A DNA stretch of 64,000 nt from Paeniglutamicibacter cryotolerans. Its GTDB lineage: Bacteria > Actinomycetota > Actinomycetes > Actinomycetales > Micrococcaceae. The notes under the pieces are model-generated. The model was given only the letters and a program-made list of their open reading frames with translations. It did not search any database and was not told the origin of the DNA. The stretch covers positions 248,001-312,000 of the forward strand of contig NZ_JACHVS010000002.1 in the NCBI RefSeq assembly GCF_014190875.1, in the 5' to 3' direction. The position numbers were made by a program, and so were the translations under genes. This document shows positions 42,289 through 51,880 of this stretch, one piece after another. How positions within the stretch are numbered: position 1 is the stretch's first letter; every line of letters starts with the position of its first letter.

Positions 42289-42310
42289 CTTAGAAATTGC
42301 GCCAATAGGC

Positions 42311-43168
42311 TCAGGGGCGGCGGAGGGGTCGGGCATCCCAGCGGTGGGTCAGCCAGGCTTCGCGGATGAGTCGGCGGATCACGATGACACTGTTCGCCAA
42401 AGCGATGAACGCGTTGATGACGGTGGTGCGTCGTTCGGTGCAGATCGCCAGTTTGCGGAATCCGCGGTTGTGCCAGGAGTTGGTGCGTTCCACCACCCAC
42501 CGTTTGCCGACCTGGATCGGTGAGGGGATGCCCTGGGTGGCGACCTCGCCCGCGCAGCCGAGTTCCTCGAGCAGGTCCCGGGTCGTGGTGGAGTCGTAGC
42601 CGGCATCCAGGTGCACGGTGATCTTTGGTGGCAGGTGGAATCCGAAGCGGGCGAGTTTCTCCAGGGTGGGGCGTAGTAGCGGGGAGTCGTGTCGGTTCGC
42701 CGGTGCCACCACGGTGCCCAGCGGGATGCCTTTGCCATCGACCAGGAGGGAGCGTTTGGTTCCTTGTTTGCCGCGGTCTACCGGGGATCGGCCGGCTGCC
42801 TCGCCGCCGCAGGGGGCCTTGACGATGCACCCGTCCACGGCGAGGTCTTCGAAGTCGATGCCCACGATCCGGTCGTAGGATTCCAGGGCGATCTGTTCGA
42901 GTTGTTCAAAGATCCCGGCGTGGATCCATTCGTCGCGGCGTCGCCGGATGGTGGTGGCCGAGCAGGTGGTGTCGGAGATTTTTTCGTAGGCGGCACCGAG
43001 GACGAGGACCTGGATGAGCTTGTCGAAGACGAGCCGGTCTGGGATGCGGGGTTTGTGGCAGCCCAGTGGGTGCTCATCAACCCGGGGTGGGATCAGTGCC
43101 TTGAATTGTGTCCAGAGGGGTTTGATGAGGAATGATGGAAGGGCAGGCACGGTTCTCCTGGATCGCAT
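42311..43168 (-). CDS. IS5-family transposase
   Basis: A 285-aa transposase beginning MRSRRTVPALPSFLI. Motifs: LVLGAAYEKISDTTCSATTIRRRRDEW (helix-turn-helix region), EDLAVDGCIVKAP (first Asp), ITVHLDAGYDSTTTRDLL (second Asp) and RWVVERTNSWHNRGFRKL (final Glu). All three catalytic residues are in place and the frame is intact. I could not define the terminal repeats with confidence. GGCTCCGTGTTAAAC, seen reading inward near 43190-43203, is a candidate outer end. It sits 18 bases beyond the IS701-like element's duplication. Confidence 0.87.
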   Translation of the reverse strand: MRSRRTVPALPSFLIKPLWTQFKALIPPRVDEHPLGCHKPRIPDRLVFDKLIQVLVLGAAYEKISDTTCSATTIRRRRDEWIHAGIFEQLEQIALESYDRIVGIDFEDLAVDGCIVKAPCGGEAAGRSPVDRGKQGTKRSLLVDGKGIPLGTVVAPANRHDSPLLRPTLEKLARFGFHLPPKITVHLDAGYDSTTTRDLLEELGCAGEVATQGIPSPIQVGKRWVVERTNSWHNRGFRKLAICTERRTTVINAFIALANSVIVIRRLIREAWLTHRWDARPLRRP

Positions 43169-43216
43169 ATTTTCTTGGTCGAAAACATGTTTAACACGGA
43201 GCCGTGCCTGCTTTTC

Positions 43217-43258
43217 GTTAATGACGTCGCGGGGTTGGTTAATGACGTGGCGGGGGTC
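43217..43258. repeat. 21-bp tandem repeat, two copies
   Basis: Two 21-base units starting GTTAATGACGT (43217-43237 and 43238-43258), 18 of 21 bases alike. They lie between the IS5-type transposase and the end of the ABC exporter operon. Meaning unknown. Confidence 0.6.
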
Positions 43259-43298
43259 GGTTGGAGGTCAAGGACTCGACGCCTATTGGCGCGATTTC

Positions 43299-45269
43299 TT
43301 AGACGTCCTCGGCCGCGGGCATCGCGAACTGTGCATTGTAAAGTTCGAAGTAGGCACCTCTTGCCTCCAGCAGTTCGGTGTGCGATCCCTGCTCGACGAT
43401 CCGGCCGGCCTGCATCACCAGGATCAGGTCGGCATCCCGGATGGTCGAGAGCCGGTGCGCAATCACGAAACTGGTGCGGTTGGCACGCAGGGCGGCCATC
43501 GCCTGCTGTACCAGCACCTCGGTGCGCGTATCGACCGAGCTGGTTGCCTCATCCAGGATCAGCACGCTCGGTTGGGCCAGGAAGGCGCGCGCGATGGTGA
43601 TCAGCTGCTTCTCACCGGCGCTGACGTTCTCCGCCGAGTCGGTCAAGACGGTGTCATACCCCTCCGGCAACGAGCGGACGAACCGGTCGACATAGGTTGC
43701 GGTCGCCGCATCGATGATTTCCTGCGCGGTGGCACCGGGACGCCCGTAGGCGATGTTATCCCTGATCGTGCCGCCGAACAGCCACGTGTCCTGCAGGACC
43801 ATGCCCATCCGGCCGCGCAGATCATCGCGTGCCATAGCGGCGATGTCCACTCCGTCCAAGGTGATCCGCCCGGAATCGAGTTCGTAGAAGCGCATCATCA
43901 GGTTCACCAGCGTCGTCTTGCCGGCGCCCGTGGGCCCGACGATGGCGATGGTGTGCCCGGGTTCGGCGGTCAGGGACACATGCTCGATCAACGGGGTATC
44001 GGGGGAATAGCTGAATGACACGTCATCGAAGACCAACAGGCCCTTCGAGGCGGTGGGACTCTGTGCAGGAGCGGCGTCCGGGACCTGTTCTTCGGCCTCC
44101 AGAAGTTCGAAGACGCGCTCGGCTGAGGCGACTCCGGATTGGATCAGGTTGGCCATGGAGCCGAGCTGGGCCAGCGGCTGGGTGAACTGGCGCGAGTACT
44201 GCAGGAAGGCCTGGACATCGCCCAGACGCATCGAACCGTTGGCAACAAGCGTGCCGCCGGCCACGGCAATTGCCACATAGGTGAGGTTGCCGACGAACAT
44301 CATTGCCGGCTGGATGATCCCCGAGACGAACTGGGCGCCGAAGCTGGCCTTGAACAGTTCTTCGTTCTTGGCATCGAAAACGGCCCGGACCTCGCGCTGG
44401 CGGCCGAAGACCTTCACCAGCGAGTGCCCGGTGTAGTTTTCCTCGATGCCTGCGTTGAGTTCACCGGTGTGCTTCCACTGTCCGACGAACAGCTTTTGTG
44501 ACCGCTTGGCGACAAGCGTGGTGATCAGCACGGTGATCGGGATCGTGATCAGGGCGATGACAGCCAGCAGCGGCGAGACGACGAACATCATCACCAGCAC
44601 ACCGACGACGGTCAAGATCGAGGTGACCATCTGGCTGAAGGTTTGTTGCAGGGACTGCGAGATATTGTCGATGTCATTGGTGACGCGGCTGAGCAGCTCA
44701 CCGCGCTGCATCTTGTCGTAGTAGCCCAGCGGCAGCCGGTTGATCTTCTCCTCGACATCCTGACGCAGCCGGTACATGGTGCGCTGCACCACCTCATTGA
44801 GCACATAGGCCTGAAGCCAGCTGAAAATCGAGGAGAGCACATAGAGGGTCAGGACGCCGAGCAGGATGGTACCCAGGGCGTGCACATCCATTCCCACGCC
44901 CGGAGTCAGGTGCATTCCGGAAAGTAAATCGGCCTCCGAGTTCTCGCCCTGGGCCCGGAGCCCGGCGATCACCTGCTCCTGGGTCAGCCCGGCGGGAAGG
45001 CCCTTGGAGATCACGCCCTCGAAGATCAGGTTGGTTGCCTGGCCCAGAAACTTTGGTCCGAGCACGCTGAAGCCCACGCTGATCGCCGTGAGGACCAGCG
45101 TGGCGATCAGGCCAAGTCGGTGGGGGCGCAGCCGACCCAGTAGCTTCTTGGCCGACGGAAGGAAGTCCAGCGCCTTTTCGGCCGGCAGCGAGGCACCCAT
45201 GGCCGGCCCGCGCCGCGGACCCATGGGCGGGCGTGCCGGCGCGGCGCTCCTGCTCCCCGTCGTGCTCAT
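43299..45269 (-). CDS. ABC exporter subunit (permease-ATPase), catalytic-Glu half
   Basis: A 656-aa type-IV (multidrug/lipid) exporter half. A proline-rich N-terminus is followed by six helices (about 55-380) with an extra extracytoplasmic loop (about 88-130) and a nucleotide-binding domain (about 405-650). Walker A is GPTGAGKTT. Walker B VLILDEATSSVD keeps the catalytic glutamate. The signature is VSAGEKQ, not canonical LSGGQ. It overlaps the upstream partner by four bases, so the two probably form a heterodimer in which this protein supplies the altered signature to the partner's degenerate site. Confidence 0.92.
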   Translation of the reverse strand: MSTTGSRSAAPARPPMGPRRGPAMGASLPAEKALDFLPSAKKLLGRLRPHRLGLIATLVLTAISVGFSVLGPKFLGQATNLIFEGVISKGLPAGLTQEQVIAGLRAQGENSEADLLSGMHLTPGVGMDVHALGTILLGVLTLYVLSSIFSWLQAYVLNEVVQRTMYRLRQDVEEKINRLPLGYYDKMQRGELLSRVTNDIDNISQSLQQTFSQMVTSILTVVGVLVMMFVVSPLLAVIALITIPITVLITTLVAKRSQKLFVGQWKHTGELNAGIEENYTGHSLVKVFGRQREVRAVFDAKNEELFKASFGAQFVSGIIQPAMMFVGNLTYVAIAVAGGTLVANGSMRLGDVQAFLQYSRQFTQPLAQLGSMANLIQSGVASAERVFELLEAEEQVPDAAPAQSPTASKGLLVFDDVSFSYSPDTPLIEHVSLTAEPGHTIAIVGPTGAGKTTLVNLMMRFYELDSGRITLDGVDIAAMARDDLRGRMGMVLQDTWLFGGTIRDNIAYGRPGATAQEIIDAATATYVDRFVRSLPEGYDTVLTDSAENVSAGEKQLITIARAFLAQPSVLILDEATSSVDTRTEVLVQQAMAALRANRTSFVIAHRLSTIRDADLILVMQAGRIVEQGSHTELLEARGAYFELYNAQFAMPAAEDV

Positions 45270-47083
45270 GCCGCTTCCTCCGCAGTGAGTTGGGAAGCCA
45301 CGATCTCGGCGTAGGTGGCCGAGGCCTGCGACAGCTCCTCATGCGTACCGTGGCCCACGATGGCCCCGCCCTCCAGCACGATAATCAGATCGGCATCACG
45401 GATCGTGGCAACCCGCTGGGCGATGATGATCATGGTCGATCCGCTCCGGTGCTTTTTCAGCGCCAACCGCAGCCGGGCATCCGTTGCGCTGTCGAGGGCC
45501 GAGAATGAATCGTCGAAAACATAGATTTCCGGCTCCTTGACCAGCGCCCGGGCGATGGCCAGGCGCTGGCGTTGGCCTCCGGAGACGTTGCTGCCGCCCT
45601 GGGCTATCTCGGCGGCGAGTCCGCCTGCCATCTCTGAGACGAAGTCGGCTGCCTGTGCGATCCGCAACGCCGCCCACAACTCATCGTCCGTGGCATCGGG
45701 TTTGCCATAGCGCAGGTTGCTGGCCACCGACCCGGCGAACAGGTAGGGCTTTTGCGGGATCAGGCCGATCCGGCTCCAGAGCAGGTCGGGATCGAGTTCC
45801 TTGACATCAACTCCGTCGACCTTGACCGTTCCTGCCGTCGCGTCGAAGAGCCGCGGCAATAGGTTCACCAGGGTGGTTTTCCCGGCGCCGGTGCTGCCGA
45901 TGATCGCCGTCGTCTGTCCGCTCAGTACGGTGAAGTCCAGATCGCGCAGGACCGGCTGTTCGGCTCCGGGGTAGGAGAAGGAAACGCCGTCGAATTCGAT
46001 GGTGCCCTTCCCTTTGAGTAAGGTCACGCCGTGTTCGGGCATCACCACCGAGGATTCCGTGGTGAGCACCTCGCCGATGCGGTCCCCGCTGACCGCGGCC
46101 CGTGGCAGCATCACCCCCATGAAGGTTGCCATCATGACGGCCATCAGGATCTGCAGCAAGTAGCTCAGGTAGGCAACCAGCGCACCGACCTCCATGGTCC
46201 CGTCCGCGACCCGCAGCCCACCAAACCAGATCACCGCGACACTCGAAACGTTCAGCACCATCATGACGATCGGAAACATCAAGGCGAAGAGTCGGCCTGC
46301 TCCCAGAGCCGTTTCGGTGAGTTCCGTGTTGGCCTTGGCGAAACGGGCCGTTTCGAGGTCCTCGCGAACGAAAGCGCGGATGACTCGGATGCCCGTGAGT
46401 TGCTCGCGCAGCACCAGGTTCACCGCGTCGATGCGCTTCTGCATCCGTCGGAACAAGGGCACCATGCGCGTGATGATGAGCCCGATGGACACCAGTAGCA
46501 CCGGCACGCTGACGGCCATCAGCCAGGAGAGTCCGAGGTCCTGCTTCATCGCCATGACCACGCCGCCGATGGCCAGGATGGGGGCGGCGACGAAGAGCGT
46601 GCAGGTCATCAGCACGACCATCTGCACCTGCTGCACGTCATTGGTCGTGCGCGTAATCAGCGAGGGCGCACCGAAGCTTGAGACCTCCCGCTCGGAGAAT
46701 TCACTGACCCGGTGGAAGATGGCTCCGCGCAGGTCCCGGCCTAGTGACATGGAGGCCTTGGCTCCGAAGTACACGGCAGTAATGGCACACGCGACCTGCA
46801 CCAGAGTGATGATCAGCATGACCCCGCCCGTGACCATGATGTAGTGGACATCGCCCTTGGCCACACCGTTGTCGATGATGTTGGCGACCAGGCTGGGCAG
46901 GTAGAGCGAAGCGATCGACTGTGCCGCCTGGAACAGGCCGACGGCGATGAGCAGTTTCGCGTACGGGCGCATATATCGACGCAGGATCCACCACAACATG
47001 TTTCCCCGCGGACGGGACGATGGAACCGCCACGGTCGACCCGGGGGGTTGCTGCGTCGAGGTGCCGCTTGAGGGGACTGCCAT
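45266..47083 (-). CDS. ABC exporter subunit (permease-ATPase), degenerate-Walker-B half
   Basis: A 605-aa partner of the downstream ABC gene, with six helices (about 30-310) and an ATPase domain. Walker A is GSTGAGKTT, the signature is canonical NVSGGQRQR, but Walker B reads [12 protein letters not shown], with Asp in place of the catalytic Glu. This is the expected asymmetry of heterodimeric exporters of the LmrCD/TM287-288 type. The start at 47083 (MAVPSSGTS) is used; an in-frame ATG at 47119 is possible. Drug or lipid export is the usual role; the substrate is unknown. Confidence 0.92.
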   Translation of the reverse strand: MAVPSSGTSTQQPPGSTVAVPSSRPRGNMLWWILRRYMRPYAKLLIAVGLFQAAQSIASLYLPSLVANIIDNGVAKGDVHYIMVTGGVMLIITLVQVACAITAVYFGAKASMSLGRDLRGAIFHRVSEFSEREVSSFGAPSLITRTTNDVQQVQMVVLMTCTLFVAAPILAIGGVVMAMKQDLGLSWLMAVSVPVLLVSIGLIITRMVPLFRRMQKRIDAVNLVLREQLTGIRVIRAFVREDLETARFAKANTELTETALGAGRLFALMFPIVMMVLNVSSVAVIWFGGLRVADGTMEVGALVAYLSYLLQILMAVMMATFMGVMLPRAAVSGDRIGEVLTTESSVVMPEHGVTLLKGKGTIEFDGVSFSYPGAEQPVLRDLDFTVLSGQTTAIIGSTGAGKTTLVNLLPRLFDATAGTVKVDGVDVKELDPDLLWSRIGLIPQKPYLFAGSVASNLRYGKPDATDDELWAALRIAQAADFVSEMAGGLAAEIAQGGSNVSGGQRQRLAIARALVKEPEIYVFDDSFSALDSATDARLRLALKKHRSGSTMIIIAQRVATIRDADLIIVLEGGAIVGHGTHEELSQASATYAEIVASQLTAEEAA

Positions 47084-47158
47084 AGGCCTACGATAGGCCC
47101 CGGGCGCATCCGCCCACAATGGGTGAATTGCCCAAGTGCGGCTGCTCCGGCTGGCGCG

Positions 47159-47800
47159 TCAGAGGGAGAGGTGTGCGGTGGCCAGCAGCGCTATTGCTTC
47201 AGGGGATCCCTCGAAGGTCACCAGCGCCTGGGCGCCGCGGCCCGAGGCATGCAGCACCAATTCGGAAGGGGCGCCGCTGATGGCCACCGATGTTCCCGCC
47301 TTGCGCACCACATGGCGGATTCCGTCGGGTCGGACCAGGATGATCCCCACGTCGGACCCCCGGTACATCAGCGCCGCGCGGCCGATCAGGTTGCGCCACA
47401 GCAGTTCCGAATACCGGGCATCCAGCGCGCGCGGCACCCAGCGGTCAGAGGCCCGGCGGACGTCCTCTGTGTGGATGAAGTACTCCATGAGGTTCGTGGC
47501 CTGATCCAACGGGGGGATGGCCAGGGGGGAGAATCTGCCGGGGCCGGCCTCGAAGCGGCGGACCAGGGTGGCGAAGCCGGCGGGAGTCAGGGCCTCAGCG
47601 GCCAGGTTTTCCAGTTCGCGTTCCATCCGCTGTGCAAGCTGGCGCACGAGGATACCGGCTGCCAGCGGCGAATGTTCGCGCAAGACCAGGTGTGCGGCCA
47701 GATGCCGGGTTTCCCACCCGGCGCACAACGTGGCGGCCGTCGGACCCGCGGCAAGCAGGACCTCGGCCAGAACTTGTCGGGAAGCTGGGACGAATCGCAT
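47159..47800 (-). CDS. TIGR03085-like metal-binding protein (DinB/maleylpyruvate-isomerase fold)
   Basis: A 213-aa protein with an N-terminal four-helix DinB-type domain: [22 protein letters not shown], then [12 protein letters not shown] with candidate metal-binding histidines, and a C-terminal small domain ([20 protein letters not shown]). This is the actinobacterial family I know as TIGR03085, related to mycothiol-dependent enzymes. The reaction is not established. It lies between the ABC exporter and hisI, transcribed toward the exporter. Confidence 0.85.
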   Translation of the reverse strand: MRFVPASRQVLAEVLLAAGPTAATLCAGWETRHLAAHLVLREHSPLAAGILVRQLAQRMERELENLAAEALTPAGFATLVRRFEAGPGRFSPLAIPPLDQATNLMEYFIHTEDVRRASDRWVPRALDARYSELLWRNLIGRAALMYRGSDVGIILVRPDGIRHVVRKAGTSVAISGAPSELVLHASGRGAQALVTFEGSPEAIALLATAHLSL

Positions 47801-47938
47801 CCCCTTGAAACTAGCATGAAGACCGGGGCATGGAGGAGACCGAAACCCTGCTTTTTATGCCGCGTCGGGAGCGGCGCGGTGGCCGATTGCGCGTCATCGT
47901 CGACACCGGGGGCCGGGGAACCGATTAGACTTGCGGTA

Positions 47939-48340
47939 ATGCCGCACAACCCAGCTCCCGCTACCGGCGCCTCTGTCGCCGGCATGCTTGCCCCCGAGAT
48001 TGCCTCCCTGCTCAAGAAGGACGGATCTGGCCTCATCGCCGCGATCATCCAGCAGGCCGACACGGGCGAGGTCCTCATGCTCGGGTGGATGGACGAGGAG
48101 GCACTGCGCCGGACCCTGAGCACCGGCCGGGTGACCTTCTGGTCGCGCTCCCGCAACGAATACTGGCGCAAGGGCGATACCTCCGGGCACATCCAGCTCG
48201 TGCACTCGGCCGCCATCGACTGCGATGGGGACGCCGTACTGATCAAGGTCGACCAGGTCGGCGCCGCCTGCCACACCGGCACCCGGACCTGTTTCGACGG
48301 GCGCGAGTTGCCGGCCGTCGTCGGCCGCCGCGTCTCCTGA
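47939..48340 (+). CDS. hisI: Phosphoribosyl-AMP cyclohydrolase
   Basis: Third step of histidine synthesis. The 133-aa product has [35 protein letters not shown], and the zinc/magnesium motifs [13 protein letters not shown] and [10 protein letters not shown]. It is the single-domain form, and hisE is encoded 16 kb upstream. The start is ATG 47939. It precedes trpE by 48 bases, so his and trp genes are linked here. Confidence 0.95.
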   Translation: MPHNPAPATGASVAGMLAPEIASLLKKDGSGLIAAIIQQADTGEVLMLGWMDEEALRRTLSTGRVTFWSRSRNEYWRKGDTSGHIQLVHSAAIDCDGDAVLIKVDQVGAACHTGTRTCFDGRELPAVVGRRVS

Positions 48341-48388
48341 CGACCGTTTTTCCCCAGCACCACTAGACCAAGGATTCCCGGAACCCCC

Positions 48389-49942
48389 ATGCATGTACTC
48401 GGTGTGATTACCCCCAGCCGCGAGCAGTTCCGGCACCTGGCAGCAGAGCGTCGCGTCGTTCCCGTGACGATGACCGTGCTGGCCGACGCGCTGACCCCGA
48501 TCGCGATCTACCAGCGCCTGGCCAACGGCCGACCCGGCACCTTCCTGATGGAATCGGCGGCGGCCGGAGGGGTCTGGAGCCGTTACTCGTTCATCGGCAC
48601 GCGTTCCCCGGCGACGCTGACCACCCTCGACGGTGCGGCACACTGGATCGGTACGCCCCCGGCCGGGGTGCCCACGCAGGGAAACCCGGTCGAGGTGCTG
48701 CGCGATACGGTGCGTGCGCTGCGCACCGAACCGCTGACCGGGCTGCCGCCGCTGACCAGCGGCATGGTCGGTTTCGTCGGCTGGGAAGCGGTCCGGCATT
48801 GGGAGAAGCTGCCCAACCCGCCCGTCGACGACCTGCACCTGCCCGAAATCGCCATGAACCTGGTCGGCGACATGGCAGCGCACGACAACACCGACGGTAC
48901 GCTGACCCTGATCGCCAACGCGATCAACTTCAACGGGCTGGAATCCGGCGTCGACGCCGCCTACGATTCGGCCGTCGGGCGCGTGCGCGAGATGCTGGAA
49001 AAGCTCACCGAACCGGCTCCAGCCAGCGTGTCGGTGCTCTCGGGCACCGACATTCCGGCTGATGAGCTGATGGCAGCCGTCACCCACTCCTGGGACGAGG
49101 ACTCCTACCGGCAGGCGATCCTGTGCGGCAAAGAGGCCATCGTGGAGGGCGAGGTGTTCCAGGTGGTCGTTTCGCGCCGCTTCGAGCTGGAGACGGCAGC
49201 CGACCCGCTGGACATCTACCGGATCCTGCGCGCCACCAACCCGAGCCCCTACATGTACCTGTACTCGCTCGAGGACGCGCGGGGCGGCACCTACTCGATC
49301 GTCGGCTCCTCCCCGGAGGCGCTGGTCACCGTCAACGACGCGCACGTGGTCACGCACCCGATCGCCGGATCGCGGCCGCGCGGGGCCACCTACGAGGACG
49401 ACGCGCTCTTCGAGAAGGACCTGCTGGCCGACGAAAAGGAACGTGCCGAGCACCTGATGCTGGTGGACCTCTCGCGCAACGACCTCTCCAAGGTCTGCGT
49501 CCCGGGAAGCGTCGAGGTCACCCAGTTCATGGAGGTCGAACGCTTTAGCCACATCATGCACCTGGTTTCCAACGTCGTCGGCCGCCTGGAAAAGGGCAAG
49601 GACGGGTACGACGTGCTCGCCGCGACCTTCCCCGCGGGCACGCTGTCCGGGGCCCCCAAGCCGCGGGCGTTGCGCCTGCTCGATGAGCTCGAACCGCACC
49701 GGCGCGGGGTCTACGGCGGCGTCGTGGGCTACCTGGACTTCGCCGGGGACATGGACATGGCCATCGCCATCCGCTCGGCGCTGATCAAGGACGGGCGCGC
49801 GTACGTGCAGGCCGGCGGCGGCATCGTCGCTGATTCGCAGCTTGACGCGGAAGCACTGGAAACGGTGAACAAGACGGCGGCACCCCTGCGCGCCGTCTGG
49901 GCAGCAGGAACAATGGCCCCGGCCGGACTGGAAGACAAATGA
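48389..49942 (+). CDS. trpE: Anthranilate synthase component I
   Basis: Makes anthranilate from chorismate with the glutaminase TrpG, which is not in the window. The 517-aa product has the feedback-tryptophan-type LMESAAAGGVWSRYSFIG near residue 55. The chorismate-binding core shows EGEVFQVVVSRRFE, SPSPYMYLYSLE-type text, THPIAGSRPRGA, DLSRNDLSKVC and TFPAGTLSGAPKPRAL. It is first in the trp cluster and overlaps the next gene by four bases (ATGA). No leader peptide or T-box-like element is seen upstream. Confidence 0.95.
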   Translation: MHVLGVITPSREQFRHLAAERRVVPVTMTVLADALTPIAIYQRLANGRPGTFLMESAAAGGVWSRYSFIGTRSPATLTTLDGAAHWIGTPPAGVPTQGNPVEVLRDTVRALRTEPLTGLPPLTSGMVGFVGWEAVRHWEKLPNPPVDDLHLPEIAMNLVGDMAAHDNTDGTLTLIANAINFNGLESGVDAAYDSAVGRVREMLEKLTEPAPASVSVLSGTDIPADELMAAVTHSWDEDSYRQAILCGKEAIVEGEVFQVVVSRRFELETAADPLDIYRILRATNPSPYMYLYSLEDARGGTYSIVGSSPEALVTVNDAHVVTHPIAGSRPRGATYEDDALFEKDLLADEKERAEHLMLVDLSRNDLSKVCVPGSVEVTQFMEVERFSHIMHLVSNVVGRLEKGKDGYDVLAATFPAGTLSGAPKPRALRLLDELEPHRRGVYGGVVGYLDFAGDMDMAIAIRSALIKDGRAYVQAGGGIVADSQLDAEALETVNKTAAPLRAVWAAGTMAPAGLEDK

Positions 49943-50556
49943 GCACCGCCGAAACACAGCCAGCACCGCGCAAGGCGCTGTTGGGCAAGCGCAACGTCAT
50001 CCTCGCCTCCGTGATCGGTGCCGTGCTCACGCTCGCCACCAGCACCCGGACCTGGATCACCGTTTTCCCCGAGACGAGCTCGGTCAAGATTCCCAACATC
50101 GTCGTCGCAGGGTCCGATGCCGCCACGGCCGTCGCGGCGCTCGCCGTCGTGGCCTTGGCCGGATCGGTGGCCGCTGCCATAGCCGGCAAGGTCGCGCGAT
50201 GGATCATCGCCGTGGTCATCCTCGGCGCCGGGATCGGCATCGCCGGTTCCGCCCTGGTCGCGGCCCTGAACCCGGTCGGCGCCGCCGCATCCAAGGTCGG
50301 CGACGCCACCGGGTTGAAGACCATCACCGCCGACTATTCGGTGACCTTGTGGCCCTGGGTCGCCGTGGTGGCCGGGGTCTGGCTGGTGGCATCGGCCGTG
50401 TTGCTGGCAGTGGCCGGGCGCGGTTGGGCCTCGAGTAAGAAGTATGCCCGCGCCGAGGCCGCCTCGGGGGCCGAAGCCGCGACCGGCGACGAAGTGGAGA
50501 TGGATCAGATCAACGGCTGGGATTCGCTCTCGCGCGGAGAGGACCCGACCGACTGA
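49939..50556 (+). CDS. Trp biosynthesis-associated membrane protein
   Basis: A 205-aa membrane protein with about four helices: ILASVIGAVLTLATSTRTWITV, a central pair, and LWPWVAVVAGVWLVASAVLLAVAG, with an acidic C-terminal tail. The TRTWI signature and the position right behind trpE match the actinobacterial TIGR02234-type family always found in trp operons. Its function is unknown. The start overlaps the trpE stop. Confidence 0.88.
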   Translation: MSTAETQPAPRKALLGKRNVILASVIGAVLTLATSTRTWITVFPETSSVKIPNIVVAGSDAATAVAALAVVALAGSVAAAIAGKVARWIIAVVILGAGIGIAGSALVAALNPVGAAASKVGDATGLKTITADYSVTLWPWVAVVAGVWLVASAVLLAVAGRGWASSKKYARAEAASGAEAATGDEVEMDQINGWDSLSRGEDPTD

Positions 50557-50675
50557 GTGGTCGCAACATGGAGTCCCGCTTGGCGTACGCAGGTGCCAAA
50601 CAATGGCAGAATGGTTAGAAGTTCCGCCCGGGGCAACGTCCCCGGTCAGCAAACGGTGAAGAGGAGTATCCCACC

Positions 50676-50939
50676 ATGGCTAACAACGTAGCCCAGTCCG
50701 CACAGGTAATCGATCCGATGCATGCCGAGCCCATCGGCCACGGCAACTCGGTGGCAGCCTGGACGCTCGTCGGGATCAGCCTCCTCGGCTTTCTGGTCGG
50801 CACCATCGGCTTCACCCTGGCCAACACCCCGGTCGTTCTGGTCGGCATCGTAGTCGTCATTGCCGGCTTCGTGGCCGGCTGGGTCATGAAGAAGCTCGGC
50901 TACGGCGTCGGCGGCCCCAAGTCCGGTAGCGGCCACTAG
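50676..50939 (+). CDS. HGxxPAAW-type small membrane protein
   Basis: An 87-aa protein with two helices ([19 protein letters not shown] and [19 protein letters not shown]) and a preceding GHGNSVAAW motif. Here the usual Pro of HGxxPAAW is Val, a small deviation. It is commonly found between trpE and trpC in actinobacteria, role unknown. GAAGAGGAG precedes the start. Its stop is two bases before the trpC start. Confidence 0.88.
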   Translation: MANNVAQSAQVIDPMHAEPIGHGNSVAAWTLVGISLLGFLVGTIGFTLANTPVVLVGIVVVIAGFVAGWVMKKLGYGVGGPKSGSGH

Positions 50940-50941
50940 GC

Positions 50942-51781
50942 GTGAGCGTTCTTCAGGACATCATTGCGGGCGTTCGGGTTGACCTGGACGCCCGTCGTGC
51001 CATCATTGGTGAAACCGAAATCCGTGCCGCCGCGGCTGCGGCCCCGCCGGCCCGCGACGCGCTGGCGGCGCTCGGCGGCGGAGTCGATGCGGCGGTGCGT
51101 GATGCGACGCTGAAGGTCATCTCCGAAGTCAAGCGGCGCAGTCCCTCCAAGGGCGCCCTGGCCGACATCCCCGAACCGGCGGTGCTCGCGGCGCGCTATG
51201 CGGCCGGTGGCGCCGCCGTGATCTCGGTGCTGACCGAGGAACGCCGTTTCGGCGGCTCGCTCGCGGACTTCGACGCCGTCCGGGCGACAGTGGACACCCC
51301 GCTGCTGCGCAAGGACTTCACCGTCGAGGACTACCAGATCTTCGAGGCCCGTGCCCACGGGGCGGACCTGGTCCTGCTGATCGTCGCCGCACTCGATGAC
51401 GGGGAGCTGAACCGGATGCTGGCGCTGACCCACGAACTGGGCATGAATGCGCTCATCGAGACCCACACCGAGGAGGAGGTCGCCCGCGCCGTGGCGGCCG
51501 GGGCCCGGATTATCGGGGTCAACGTGCGCAACCTCAAGACACTGGACGTGGACCGCGAGACCTTCTCGCGGCTCGCCTCCCTGATTCCCTCCGAGGCAGT
51601 GATCATCGCCGAATCCGGGGTCCGCGATGCGGCCGACGTGGCGCGCTATGCCGCCTTCGGCGCCGACGCGATCCTGGTCGGCGAGGCGCTGGTGAAGGAC
51701 AACGACCCCGAGGCGGCCATCGCGGCATTCATCGCCGCCGGAACGGCGGCCAAGCCGGCCCGGAGCGCCGCTTCCGCCTAA
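50942..51781 (+). CDS. trpC: Indole-3-glycerol phosphate synthase
   Basis: Fourth step of tryptophan synthesis. The 279-aa TIM barrel starts with GTG as [15 protein letters not shown]. It shows [39 protein letters not shown] with catalytic lysine, [23 protein letters not shown] and [12 protein letters not shown] in order. It is single-function, not fused to TrpF. It follows the HGxxPAAW-type gene with almost no gap. Confidence 0.95.
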   Translation: MSVLQDIIAGVRVDLDARRAIIGETEIRAAAAAAPPARDALAALGGGVDAAVRDATLKVISEVKRRSPSKGALADIPEPAVLAARYAAGGAAVISVLTEERRFGGSLADFDAVRATVDTPLLRKDFTVEDYQIFEARAHGADLVLLIVAALDDGELNRMLALTHELGMNALIETHTEEEVARAVAAGARIIGVNVRNLKTLDVDRETFSRLASLIPSEAVIIAESGVRDAADVARYAAFGADAILVGEALVKDNDPEAAIAAFIAAGTAAKPARSAASA

Positions 51782-51880
51782 GCGGGCGAGCGCATGCGGC
51801 CCGGCAATGGACCATCCGGGCCGCATGCGATCACCGTTACCCCACAGACCCTGACCACTGATGAAGAACAGGACGCGATC

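Noticed and set aside
48341..48388. Attenuator or leader peptide before trpE
   Set aside because: Only 48 bases separate hisI and trpE, with no Trp-codon run and no alternating hairpins.
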